DNA of 46,417 nucleotides from Nostoc sp. XA010 (lineage in GTDB: Bacteria > Cyanobacteriota > Cyanobacteriia > Cyanobacteriales > Nostocaceae): NCBI RefSeq assembly GCF_020829625.1, contig NZ_JAIVFX010000036.1:7373-53789 (forward strand), given 5' to 3'. Below the pieces are notes generated by a model. The model was not told the origin of the DNA. It made no database searches and saw only the letters and a list, made by a program, of their open reading frames with translations. The position numbers and the translations under genes were made by a program. Below, piece after piece: positions 1 to 7,074 of this stretch (its first letter is position 1; each line of letters starts with the position of its first letter).

Positions 1-126
1 CAATTTTCCTGATTTGATAGCCTCAAGAATTTCTGCTAGATCAAGGTTAAATTCTTTTTGGGCTGTTTTATCGCTCAGAGTAGCTCCCTTTTGCCCCCAA
101 GGGGAATTGTCTTCTTCATGATTCAT
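1..126 (-). CDS. Small excisionase-like protein, N-terminal part, cut by window edge
   Basis: The minus strand opens with ATG at 124-126 and stays open for 42 codons to the window edge. The translation begins MNHEEDNSPWGQKGATLSDK and is the same as the N-terminal part of the complete 114-residue protein at 33004-33348, so this is a truncated view of a paralogue. The region around 'LDLAEILEAIKSGKL' resembles the start of MerR/excisionase-type helix-turn-helix folds; this is inferred from pattern only. It sits upstream of a tyrosine recombinase gene read in the same direction, which fits an Xis/Int pairing. The remaining C-terminal sequence lies outside the window. Confidence 0.6.
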   Translation of the reverse strand, partial: MNHEEDNSPWGQKGATLSDKTAQKEFNLDLAEILEAIKSGKL

Positions 127-193
127 ATAAGACTTAGTTTAAAGAACATTGAACGAGATGCTCCCATTCCAACAGGTACTAAGTGTATTAAAA
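1..193. repeat. Direct repeat, copy 1 of 193 bp (copy 2 at 33223-33415)
   Basis: Positions 1-193 align without gaps to 33223-33415 with about four mismatches (one near 130, three near 168-170). The repeat carries the 5' half of the excisionase-like gene and its upstream region. It probably extends beyond the window on the left. It ends close to 193, where the two loci diverge. Confidence 0.9.
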
Positions 194-267
194 CAGAGAG
201 AACTTACAAAGTAGGGATATACATGGTGCTACTTACCCTCGGTCGAAACTCTTTTTCCCTACATAGT

Positions 268-837
268 TCAAAAATCCAAAGCAGAGATCGCGTTTTGCTT
301 CTGCTTCTCAGTTACACCCAAATATCGCTCCAAAGCTGCCAAAGTCCGATGCCCCGATATCTCCTGTATGTGGCGCAACGGTATCCCCGCATCGCTCATC
401 CTGGTTAACGCAGTTCTCCGAAAGCTGTGGGTACTAACGCCCTCAATACCCAGCCGCACACAGGTATCTCTGAGGATTTTATCGGCGCTGACCTTGTGGA
501 TATGTAAGAGTCCATGCCGACCGGGAAACAAGAACTCCTTGCGGCGGTTGGGGTTGTACTCTTCTAAATACTGCCTGAGCTTGGGATGCACTTGGATTTC
601 CCTAGTGTCCCGCTTGCCTTTGGTGTTGACGCTACGTAGCACTAACACGCCTCTGACACCGTGGCTGCCAAACACATCTTTCACCGCCAAAGTACAAGCT
701 TCGTTGATTCGGCAGGCAGCATAAAGGCACACGCCAAACAAAGCCCGATCGCGTGGGTTGACAAAGCCCTCGTTAAATAGGACATTAATTTGATCAGGGG
801 TAAGGATTTCTGCCCTGCCGAATCGGTTGATTTTCAT
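268..837 (-). CDS. Tyrosine recombinase, catalytic domain only
   Basis: This 189-residue protein is a phage-integrase-family site-specific recombinase that cuts and rejoins DNA through a tyrosine. Catalytic residues are visible in order: Arg43 in 'AACRINEA', Lys in 'NTKGKRDT' (about 73-75), His137 and Arg140 in 'STHSFRRT', His163 in 'SGHRTL' and the nucleophile Tyr172 in 'ALERYLGV'. Typical integrases have about 300 residues, so the N-terminal core-binding domain is missing. The frame is open up to 945, but the extra 36 residues look non-coding and would read through the inverted repeat at 847-880, so the ATG at 835-837 was chosen. The excisionase-like gene at 1-126 lies downstream. Confidence 0.85.
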   Translation of the reverse strand: MKINRFGRAEILTPDQINVLFNEGFVNPRDRALFGVCLYAACRINEACTLAVKDVFGSHGVRGVLVLRSVNTKGKRDTREIQVHPKLRQYLEEYNPNRRKEFLFPGRHGLLHIHKVSADKILRDTCVRLGIEGVSTHSFRRTALTRMSDAGIPLRHIQEISGHRTLAALERYLGVTEKQKQNAISALDF

Positions 838-846
838 AGGGTCTAG

Positions 847-880
847 CTTACATGGTCTTTGAGCAAAAAGACCATGTAAG
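847..880. promoter_or_regulatory. Perfect 14-bp inverted repeat in the recombinase leader
   Basis: Arms CTTACATGGTCTTT (847-860) and AAAGACCATGTAAG (867-880) are perfect complements around a six-base loop. The element sits 10 bp upstream of the recombinase start codon. It could be an operator, an attenuating hairpin, or a recombination half-site pair. Confidence 0.6.
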
Positions 881-1052
881 TGACCAAAAAGCTGATTATT
901 CCGTGAGTGATGACACCCGATTAACCCAGACTTATCAATCAGCACGAAACCACGAACGCTACAACCCGCATTCTTTCGTTGAGTGATTAAACTTGCTTAT
1001 AATTGCAACGCAGTTACTAAAGGCAGGTATAATCATCGCCAGTAACAAAGGC

Positions 1053-1257
1053 TTATGTTGCGGCTGGTCTGACTTGTCTACACTTGCTTCTATACGCAGC
1101 TTGATAAATCATTGCTATCAAGCTCGTGATATCAACGTTTGCCAGCAGTCCCAGCATCGCTTCCACTTCCTCTCTACTCAACGAAGAAAACTTGTAAACG
1201 GCAATTGTGGTGATAATATCTATTAGTTTAATGGCAAGAGAAATTAGCCTACGATAG
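1053..1257 (-). pseudogene. C-terminal remnant of an Rpn/PD-(D/E)XK-type nuclease family protein
   Basis: The minus frame ending at the TAA 1053-1055 reads 'IITTIAVYKFSSLSREEVEA' followed by 'MLGLL'. This closely resembles the conserved stretch near the C-terminus of the large cyanobacterial Rpn-like (recombination-promoting nuclease / putative transposase) family, in which 'VYKFP-LSREEIEAMLGL' is typical. The frame closes at a stop just upstream, no start codon or nuclease core is present, and the rest of 946-1342 shows nothing recognisable. It is therefore read as a decayed gene tail. The family assignment is from memory of the motif. Confidence 0.45.
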
Positions 1258-1342
1258 TATCAATAAATTAATTATTCTTTTGTTAACATTATTGGTTTAG
1301 CTCTACAAGTAAACCAAACTTCACCAGCAATTAGATCTACTT

Positions 1343-3730
1343 TCAAACGCTAATGCGATCACAAAGGTGGCGTTCAGGAGCATTCTCACTTAAACCATTA
1401 TTGGGGTTATTAAAATAATCTCGTAGCCAATTGCAACTGTGAACTAATAGTTTATTTAAATCCAAACTCCATAAGATAACTATCCCATCAGAGCTGGCTG
1501 AAGCAATTGTTTTGCCATCTGGACTAAAACTTACTGAATATATTAAGTCCCTATGTCCTATAAGACTGCTGATTTCGTAACCATTAGTAGTATTCCAAAG
1601 TTTTATTGTTTTGTCGCCACTTCCTGAAATGATTATCTTACTGTCTGAGCTAAAATCTATACTCATTGGATCAAAGCTAGTTCCTTCATGAGCTTTGATA
1701 GTTTTAATTTCTTTTCCATCTGGATTCCAAAGTTTAATAGTCAGATCTTCACCAGATGAAGCTATAGTTTTTCCATCAGGGCTAAAACTGATGCTTGTTA
1801 TACTTGCGTTTTGTACTGAAAAAGAATTTTTCTCTCTTACTTGAGAGATTGCCTTTAATAGAGTTGCTGTAACTTTAGTTTGTGTATCGGTTCTTACCCA
1901 AATTGTTGAGCGCATTTTTTGTGCTGCTTTCAAGGCTTCTATTAATGCCTCAAAATTTTTGCGTTTAGACAAAAGGATATCCGAAGATAAACTTTGAGCA
2001 TTAAGCTGAGCATTTACTTTCTCCCCTTCTGCTACCTTCCAATTAATACCAGCTAAGATGGCGAATCCAGCCAATATAATACTTGTAATTGAAGCCACTA
2101 TCATCTGGCGTGTTTTGCGTTCTTTTTGTTGCCTAAGCAGGCGATTATGTAGTTCAATGCTCAAATGAATGAAATCTTGCTCACCTTGGGCAAGATTCTC
2201 TTGATTTTGTTTAAGCTTTTCTTCTGCATACGCTAACGCAGCACCTCGTAACAATGTTCCTTCATCTTGTTGCGTCTGTTCCCATTGAGCTATTGCTACC
2301 CGTAGCCTCTCCTGCCAAGCACGAAAATCTCGGTATTTTTCTATCCAATTTCGGAATTTAACCCAATTACGGATTAAGGCTTCATGAACAACCTCTACTG
2401 TTTTCTGGTTAGCAGCATTTTGATTCGTTACCACTAATCGCATATCAGCTAACTGTTTCACTAAAGTCCAGTCTTCCTCACTGAATTCCGCTTTTGTTGC
2501 GACTCGTCGCGTATCCTGCGTTCCCTCACCAGGACGTACCAATTGGATAAAAATACGACGCACCTGTTCTTGCTCAACAGCATTAAAATGACCATATTGT
2601 TCATCAGCATAATTCGCTAAAGCACCTTGCACTTCACCAATTGCCTCATAAGCTGTATGAGTCAATTGCTTAAGTGTGCGTTTTTCCCATAACAAAGTTA
2701 AAGCAAACTCCAATAAAGGTAAGTTCCCTGGTTCGGACTCAACATCATCTAAGATGCGTTCTATTAGTCCTGGTTCAAATGTTACTCCTAGCTTTTGGGC
2801 AGGACAGGCAATTACCTCTGATAGTTCCGAGCGATTCATCGACCTGATTTTGATGTCAGGTTTCAACTGATCTGCAAATTCTGGATATGAGAGCGCGTAA
2901 CTTAAAAAATCCACACGCATAGTTGCAACAAATACTGCCGATAGCGATTTGCTGGTAGGAGATTGAATAATAGTTAGCAGACAGTCCAAAAAACTACGGC
3001 GGATTTTTTCATCCTTGCATAAGGTAAATAACTCTTCAAACTGATCTGCAATCAGTAATACACAATTGTTAGGATGGTTTTGTTGAATTTTGGCAATAAC
3101 ATCAACAAGAAGAACATCACCATTGCAGAAATAATTGGACAACTTGCGTGTTTGGGCAATACGATCCGTATCATCCAAATCAGGCGTGTAGAGTGGAACT
3201 AATGCTTCAGCCAAACCGTAGAAAGGGTTAGCTCCAGGGCGAAAATGAGTAAATAACCAGTGACCTTCTTGTTGCAGCTTGGGTACTAATCCTGCGAACA
3301 CGACAGATGATTTACCGCTTCCTGATGCACCCAGTACAGGGATAAAATTTCGGGTTTGAGTTGCCCTAAACAGTTCTTCTATAAAAACTTCTCTGCCAAA
3401 AAAGTATTCAGCATCATCCGGGCTAAAGTGAAATAAACCGCGATAAGGGCATGGGAGTTTTTCATCACTCAAAGCATCTGACGCAGGTTGGACAGCAGCT
3501 ACTCGAATATCTTCACGGTAATAGTAATTTGTGATGTGGATATTTTGGGTACTGTTATTACCTTGAACTACTGTATTGCTGTCACCCAAAACCCCTTGAT
3601 TTTCATTACCTTGAACGGCTCGGTTTTGATTACCTTGAACTACATTTTGAGGTATGGAACTATCAGCCTGCTGCTTTGGATCTGCATCAGGCTGTTGTGA
3701 ATCAGAATTATCTGGTGGCTGCTGACTCAT
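1343..3730 (-). CDS. STAND NTPase with N-terminal QGxxN repeats and C-terminal WD40 repeats
   Basis: This 795-residue protein is a signal-transducing NTPase of the kind used in bacterial conflict and self-recognition systems. Residues 29-67 hold repeats of the type 'VVQGNQNRAVQGNENQ'. The 'CPYRGLFHFSPDDAEYFFGR' segment (about 94-113) is typical of nSTAND1 proteins. Walker A is GASGSGKSS (134-142) and Walker B VLLIADQFEE (224-233). A membrane segment lies near 543-562. About three WD40 repeats follow from about 633, with 'SFSPDGKTIAS' and 'IKLW'. The end 'LLVHSCNWLRDYFNNP' is the usual terminus of cyanobacterial WD40 proteins, so the propeller is short but not truncated. It starts 9 bp after the pentapeptide gene, implying co-transcription. 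Confidence 0.88.
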   Translation of the reverse strand: MSQQPPDNSDSQQPDADPKQQADSSIPQNVVQGNQNRAVQGNENQGVLGDSNTVVQGNNSTQNIHITNYYYREDIRVAAVQPASDALSDEKLPCPYRGLFHFSPDDAEYFFGREVFIEELFRATQTRNFIPVLGASGSGKSSVVFAGLVPKLQQEGHWLFTHFRPGANPFYGLAEALVPLYTPDLDDTDRIAQTRKLSNYFCNGDVLLVDVIAKIQQNHPNNCVLLIADQFEELFTLCKDEKIRRSFLDCLLTIIQSPTSKSLSAVFVATMRVDFLSYALSYPEFADQLKPDIKIRSMNRSELSEVIACPAQKLGVTFEPGLIERILDDVESEPGNLPLLEFALTLLWEKRTLKQLTHTAYEAIGEVQGALANYADEQYGHFNAVEQEQVRRIFIQLVRPGEGTQDTRRVATKAEFSEEDWTLVKQLADMRLVVTNQNAANQKTVEVVHEALIRNWVKFRNWIEKYRDFRAWQERLRVAIAQWEQTQQDEGTLLRGAALAYAEEKLKQNQENLAQGEQDFIHLSIELHNRLLRQQKERKTRQMIVASITSIILAGFAILAGINWKVAEGEKVNAQLNAQSLSSDILLSKRKNFEALIEALKAAQKMRSTIWVRTDTQTKVTATLLKAISQVREKNSFSVQNASITSISFSPDGKTIASSGEDLTIKLWNPDGKEIKTIKAHEGTSFDPMSIDFSSDSKIIISGSGDKTIKLWNTTNGYEISSLIGHRDLIYSVSFSPDGKTIASASSDGIVILWSLDLNKLLVHSCNWLRDYFNNPNNGLSENAPERHLCDRISV

Positions 3731-3739
3731 AAATCAGTT

Positions 3740-5893
3740 CTACAATCCCAGCAGGTGAGAACCAGCAGCCACACCTAACCAAGTTGCAACTTTCACAATA
3801 ATCGGCTTGGCTGTTGTCCAGATTTTCTGACCAGCTTCCACGCCCTTACTTGTTTTATCAAGTGTTTCTGCCACACTTGTTAAACGCTCTAATGCTCGTT
3901 GCTTATTTGGTTCTTCTTTATCCGTTGCTTTCTTAGCTGCACTCAAGTCTTCAATTACTTCTTCTTTAGTGTCGGCTGGGAGTTCTGCCCCTTTAATTAA
4001 AGTTTCTAGTTGAGCCAATAACTTAACAACATCCTCCTTAGTGAGCGATTCTGCGGTATCTGCACCTACTTGATTTTGTTGAGTTACTTGATTACCATCA
4101 CCAAGGACAGCCTGATTATTGTCCCCTTGAACTGCGCGGTTGCCGTCCCCTTGGACATTATTGACGTTGCCGCCAACTGAACCACCAACTGAAAAGCCAC
4201 CGGGGTTGTTTGTCATAGTACCTACCTCTTCTACTTGAATATTTGAATAAAAACTAGGACGCTCCAGTGCTGTCATTACCATATTCTCTAATCTGCGGAT
4301 TTGATTATCTTTTTCTGCTAAAAGTAATTTAATTTCTCGCTCTGGCAAGCCTTTTATATCGTTATAAGTGTCAAAATATTCTGCACTCAATTCAGACTTG
4401 TTAGTTCTAGATGCGGTTTTGGCACGAAGTAAAAACTTGTCTTCTCCCCTTTTCTCCATTGCCACAATTTCAAGTTCAGCTTCAGGGTGATTCTCTGCTA
4501 ACTGTTTAAAGGAAATTGCGATCGCCCTTGGATCAACGTCTTGGTTATGATACAGGTCGAGTGTATCAAAAATTGGTTTAATGAAATCACCGAACTCCCC
4601 ATCTGCAAACACTTCTTTATTGTTATCTGGTTTACGGAGCGGGTCAGGGTTCTCTTTTGTGGGGAGTCGCATATAAACGTATTCACATCTCACCCCATCA
4701 AATTTAGTGTCGCTGCTAATGTTCCAGTCTTGAATGTATGTCCCGGTGAGAGTAGCGCCTGTTAAATCAGTTCCGTTCAGTTGTGCCTGTACTAACTTCG
4801 CTCTGGATAAATCTGCATCTTTTAAATTCGCTTCACTCAGATCCGCACCACTAAAACTGGTATCTACTAAATTGGCTCCTTGAAAATTTACTCCCCGCAA
4901 ATCCTCACGGTCAAAATTCAAGTCTAGTCCCTGGCTTGTTACCAGAACTTGACGCAGTTGTGCTTTTTGCAGGTAAGTTGTTCCAGGGCGAACACGATCC
5001 AGTTTTTTAGTTTTGCTGAAACAAGTGCGAGTCAAAATAGATTTTCTAAAATCTGTACTTTTAAGTGTGGCTCCATTGAAATTGACATCAGTTAAATCAG
5101 AAGAGCGAAAGCTTGTACCGCCAAAGGCTGCAAAAGCAACAGCAATGTTCCGAATAATGGCGTATTTTTCATCTCCTTTCATTGCTCTCCAGGCAATGTA
5201 AGCACTAAGTAAAACTCCGGCTAAGGCTCCGGCTAAGGCGAAGGCGAAGGCTGCGGCTAAGGCTAAGGCTCCGGCTAAGGCTCCGGCTAAGGCTCCGGCT
5301 AAGGCTAAAGCTCCGGCTAAGGCTAAGGCTAAAGCTCCGGCTAAGGCTAAAGCTCCGGCTAAAGCTCCGGCTAAAGCTCCGGCTAAGGCTCCGGCGAAGG
5401 CGACGGCGAAGGCGACGGCGAAGGCGACGGCTAAGGCAACGGCTAAGGCTAAGACTCCGGCTCCGGCGACCGCTCCGGCGACCGCGACGGCGAAGGCGAC
5501 GGCGAAGGCGAAGGCTAAGGCTAAGGCTAAGGCGACGGTTGAGTTTAATCCTTGGCGAAGGATAACTATAAATAAAACAATTATTACTATTAAGGCAGTC
5601 CAGCCATCAACCTGATTTTGTCGACTTGGAGTATCAAATATATAAACTATCATGGCTCCAGCAAAGGCTGAGAAAAATCCTGAAACTCCAGATAGCAGCC
5701 AGGAAACACCTACTAAAAAAACAGCCCAACGTTTTTGCAACCCAGCAGTAGCATGACTAAAGTTTGCGTTCCTCAGATTCGCTCCTGTAAAATCTGAGCT
5801 ACGGATATCTGCATAACTAAAATTTGCACCTGCAAGGTTCTGACCTCTGAAGGAGCGCCCTCTGAGATTTTGACCGGAATAGTCCTGGGGCAT
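3740..5893 (-). CDS. Pentapeptide-repeat membrane protein with Ala-alternating region and QGxxN motif
   Basis: This is a 717-residue protein. Pentapeptide repeats (A-[DN]-[LF]-x-x) occupy about residues 1-50 and 257-400, as in 'QGANLVDTSFSGADLSEANL'. Between them are membrane-like segments (about 56-85 and 99-113) and a striking low-complexity stretch (119-227) in which Ala alternates with L, G, V or F. After a charged region, residues 568-606 contain 'NVQGDGNRAVQGDNNQAVLG', the same motif type found at the N-terminus of the STAND protein encoded 9 bp downstream. A helical C-terminal domain of about 100 residues ends in a hydrophobic segment (TWLGVAAGSHLLGL). It may be a membrane effector or scaffold partner of the STAND protein; function is not established. 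No clear Shine-Dalgarno precedes the ATG. Confidence 0.85.
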   Translation of the reverse strand: MPQDYSGQNLRGRSFRGQNLAGANFSYADIRSSDFTGANLRNANFSHATAGLQKRWAVFLVGVSWLLSGVSGFFSAFAGAMIVYIFDTPSRQNQVDGWTALIVIIVLFIVILRQGLNSTVALALALAFAFAVAFAVAVAGAVAGAGVLALAVALAVAFAVAFAVAFAGALAGALAGALAGALALAGALALALAGALALAGALAGALAGALALAAAFAFALAGALAGVLLSAYIAWRAMKGDEKYAIIRNIAVAFAAFGGTSFRSSDLTDVNFNGATLKSTDFRKSILTRTCFSKTKKLDRVRPGTTYLQKAQLRQVLVTSQGLDLNFDREDLRGVNFQGANLVDTSFSGADLSEANLKDADLSRAKLVQAQLNGTDLTGATLTGTYIQDWNISSDTKFDGVRCEYVYMRLPTKENPDPLRKPDNNKEVFADGEFGDFIKPIFDTLDLYHNQDVDPRAIAISFKQLAENHPEAELEIVAMEKRGEDKFLLRAKTASRTNKSELSAEYFDTYNDIKGLPEREIKLLLAEKDNQIRRLENMVMTALERPSFYSNIQVEEVGTMTNNPGGFSVGGSVGGNVNNVQGDGNRAVQGDNNQAVLGDGNQVTQQNQVGADTAESLTKEDVVKLLAQLETLIKGAELPADTKEEVIEDLSAAKKATDKEEPNKQRALERLTSVAETLDKTSKGVEAGQKIWTTAKPIIVKVATWLGVAAGSHLLGL
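5213..5533. repeat. Hexanucleotide-based low-complexity tract inside the pentapeptide gene
   Basis: On the plus strand the tract is a run of six-base units such as GGCTAA, GGCTCC, GGCGAA and GGCGAC in irregular order. Read on the minus strand it encodes the Ala-x alternation of residues 119-227. Unit-length (6 bp) gain or loss keeps frame, so length polymorphism is expected. Confidence 0.9.
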
Positions 5894-6043
5894 GGCTGGG
5901 TGCTGTATACAAATTTCTTTTTGGCTACAGATATACCACGAGTAATTCCGTAATTACAACGCTTTAAAGCACATTTACTTTTGTAACGCCAGTTTTTATG
6001 CTTCAATCCCCGACTTAATTCTTTCGCTCTCCTCACCAATACA

Positions 6044-6715
6044 TCATTCATTCACAATCAAGTTATAGTCGATATAACCAAGCATCGCCCCTCTTTTTAT
6101 CGCCTCATAACGGTTCTTGACGTGCCATTTACTATACAAATCACTGGCATAATTTTTGACTGTACTAACAGAGAGAAACATTTCTTTGGCAATCTGTTCA
6201 AAAATCAAACCCTGAGCCAGTAATCGCAGGACTTGTATTTGTCGCTCAGTGGGAGGTTCAAACAAGTTTTTGTCAGCAAAACTAGGGTCGATATATCTGT
6301 TCTGATAAAGGCTTTCTAACAGTTTTTTAGCCAGCTTAGGGTCAAGTAGACATTCATTAAAGTAAGCTCTCTTGATGGCTAGTTCAATCAATTCTATATC
6401 AGCACTTTTGAGCATATAAGAATCAGCCCCATGACGAAAAGCCGAGTTAACAAAGTCGGAATGAGTCTGATTAGTAAATATCACTACTTTACTATTAGTT
6501 TTCCTTTTAATTGAGCGAGTAAGTTCTAAACCACTCATGTCGGGCAATAGTAAATCAACTAACACAACATCAGGATTGGTCTGTTCAATTAACTGAAACC
6601 CTAGCTTTCCACTGGTAGCATCACCAGTTACTTCTATATCAGGAGATTGTGAAATAGCACCTTTGATGCCTAAGAGAGTGAATATTTCTGGTTCAACAAT
6701 TACTATTTTCAGCAT
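6044..6715 (-). CDS. NarL/FixJ-type response regulator
   Basis: This 223-residue protein has a receiver domain followed by a LuxR-type helix-turn-helix. Receiver landmarks are visible: Glu8 in the acidic pocket, phospho-acceptor Asp54 in 'VVLVDLLLPDMSG', Thr81 and Lys103 in 'SYMLKSAD'. The DNA-binding domain starts around 'PPTERQIQVLRLLAQGL' and contains 'STVKNYASDLYSKWHVKNR'. It should bind promoter DNA after phosphorylation by a histidine kinase, but no kinase gene is in the window. It lies between operon A's repeat array and the pentapeptide/STAND pair, all on the minus strand. It could control that pair; this is inference from position. Confidence 0.9.
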   Translation of the reverse strand: MLKIVIVEPEIFTLLGIKGAISQSPDIEVTGDATSGKLGFQLIEQTNPDVVLVDLLLPDMSGLELTRSIKRKTNSKVVIFTNQTHSDFVNSAFRHGADSYMLKSADIELIELAIKRAYFNECLLDPKLAKKLLESLYQNRYIDPSFADKNLFEPPTERQIQVLRLLAQGLIFEQIAKEMFLSVSTVKNYASDLYSKWHVKNRYEAIKRGAMLGYIDYNLIVNE

Positions 6716-6769
6716 GATTTTATTAATCCTCTAATAATAAATGGCTGTTTATTCGGTTATTTATTATTT

Positions 6770-6930
6770 GTGTCTAGCGGACACGCGATAGACACTTGGT
6801 GTCTGGGCGGTGTCTGGGGTAGTGTCTGCTGATATCTTTGCTATACAAGGGTTTTGAGCTTTGGTGTCTGTGGTGTCTGGTGAGGAGTGTCCGCGAAAAA
6901 AGGGCGTTTTTGGGGGTAGACACCAGACAC
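6770..6930. repeat. Array A: 11 copies of GTGTC/GACAC downstream of ATPase A
   Basis: GTGTC starts at 6770, 6799, 6810, 6822, 6864, 6873 and 6887; GACAC starts at 6780, 6791, 6919 and 6926. The extended consensus is about GGTGTCTGG. Pairs form dyads such as AGACACTTGGTGTCT (6790-6804). Eleven copies in 161 bp, in both orientations and outside any convincing gene, suggest a multi-site protein-binding locus. It lies between operon A's last ORF and the response regulator. Confidence 0.85.
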
Positions 6931-6939
6931 CCTTTGCAG

Positions 6940-7074
6940 TCAAATTTGATTAAGCTTGATAACACCCTCGGCTATCCAATAAGCCTTTCCTGCCCCCACA
7001 ATTTCATACATCCAGCCCTTTATTTGCTCAACAGTAAATCTCTCACCGTTCACTTTAAAATTGCCCTTAAGCAT
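6940..7074 (-). CDS. Tiny ORF overlapping the ATPase A stop codon, possible winged-helix fragment
   Basis: A 44-residue ORF starts at ATG 7072-7074 inside the last codons of ATPase A; the two genes share ATGCTTAA. Its sequence includes 'FTVEQIKGWMYEIVGAGKAY', with spacing like the recognition helix and wing of a small winged-helix domain. The paralogous ATPase of operon B ends in a fused domain of similar look ('LITALNELVNAGQLIF'). No ribosome-binding site is visible, so expression by stop/start coupling or by frameshift fusion to the ATPase is plausible. Array A begins 10 bp beyond its stop. The assignment as a DNA-recognition module is inference. Confidence 0.5.
   Translation of the reverse strand: MLKGNFKVNGERFTVEQIKGWMYEIVGAGKAYWIAEGVIKLNQI

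Noticed and set aside
58..408. A plus-strand frame over the left repeat and recombinase gene
   Set aside because: It lies opposite genes with clear homology and has no protein-like features.
5773..6051. A 92-codon minus frame starting at the response-regulator stop
   Set aside because: Its last 40 codons are the pentapeptide gene read out of frame, and the rest is basic with no recognisable pattern.
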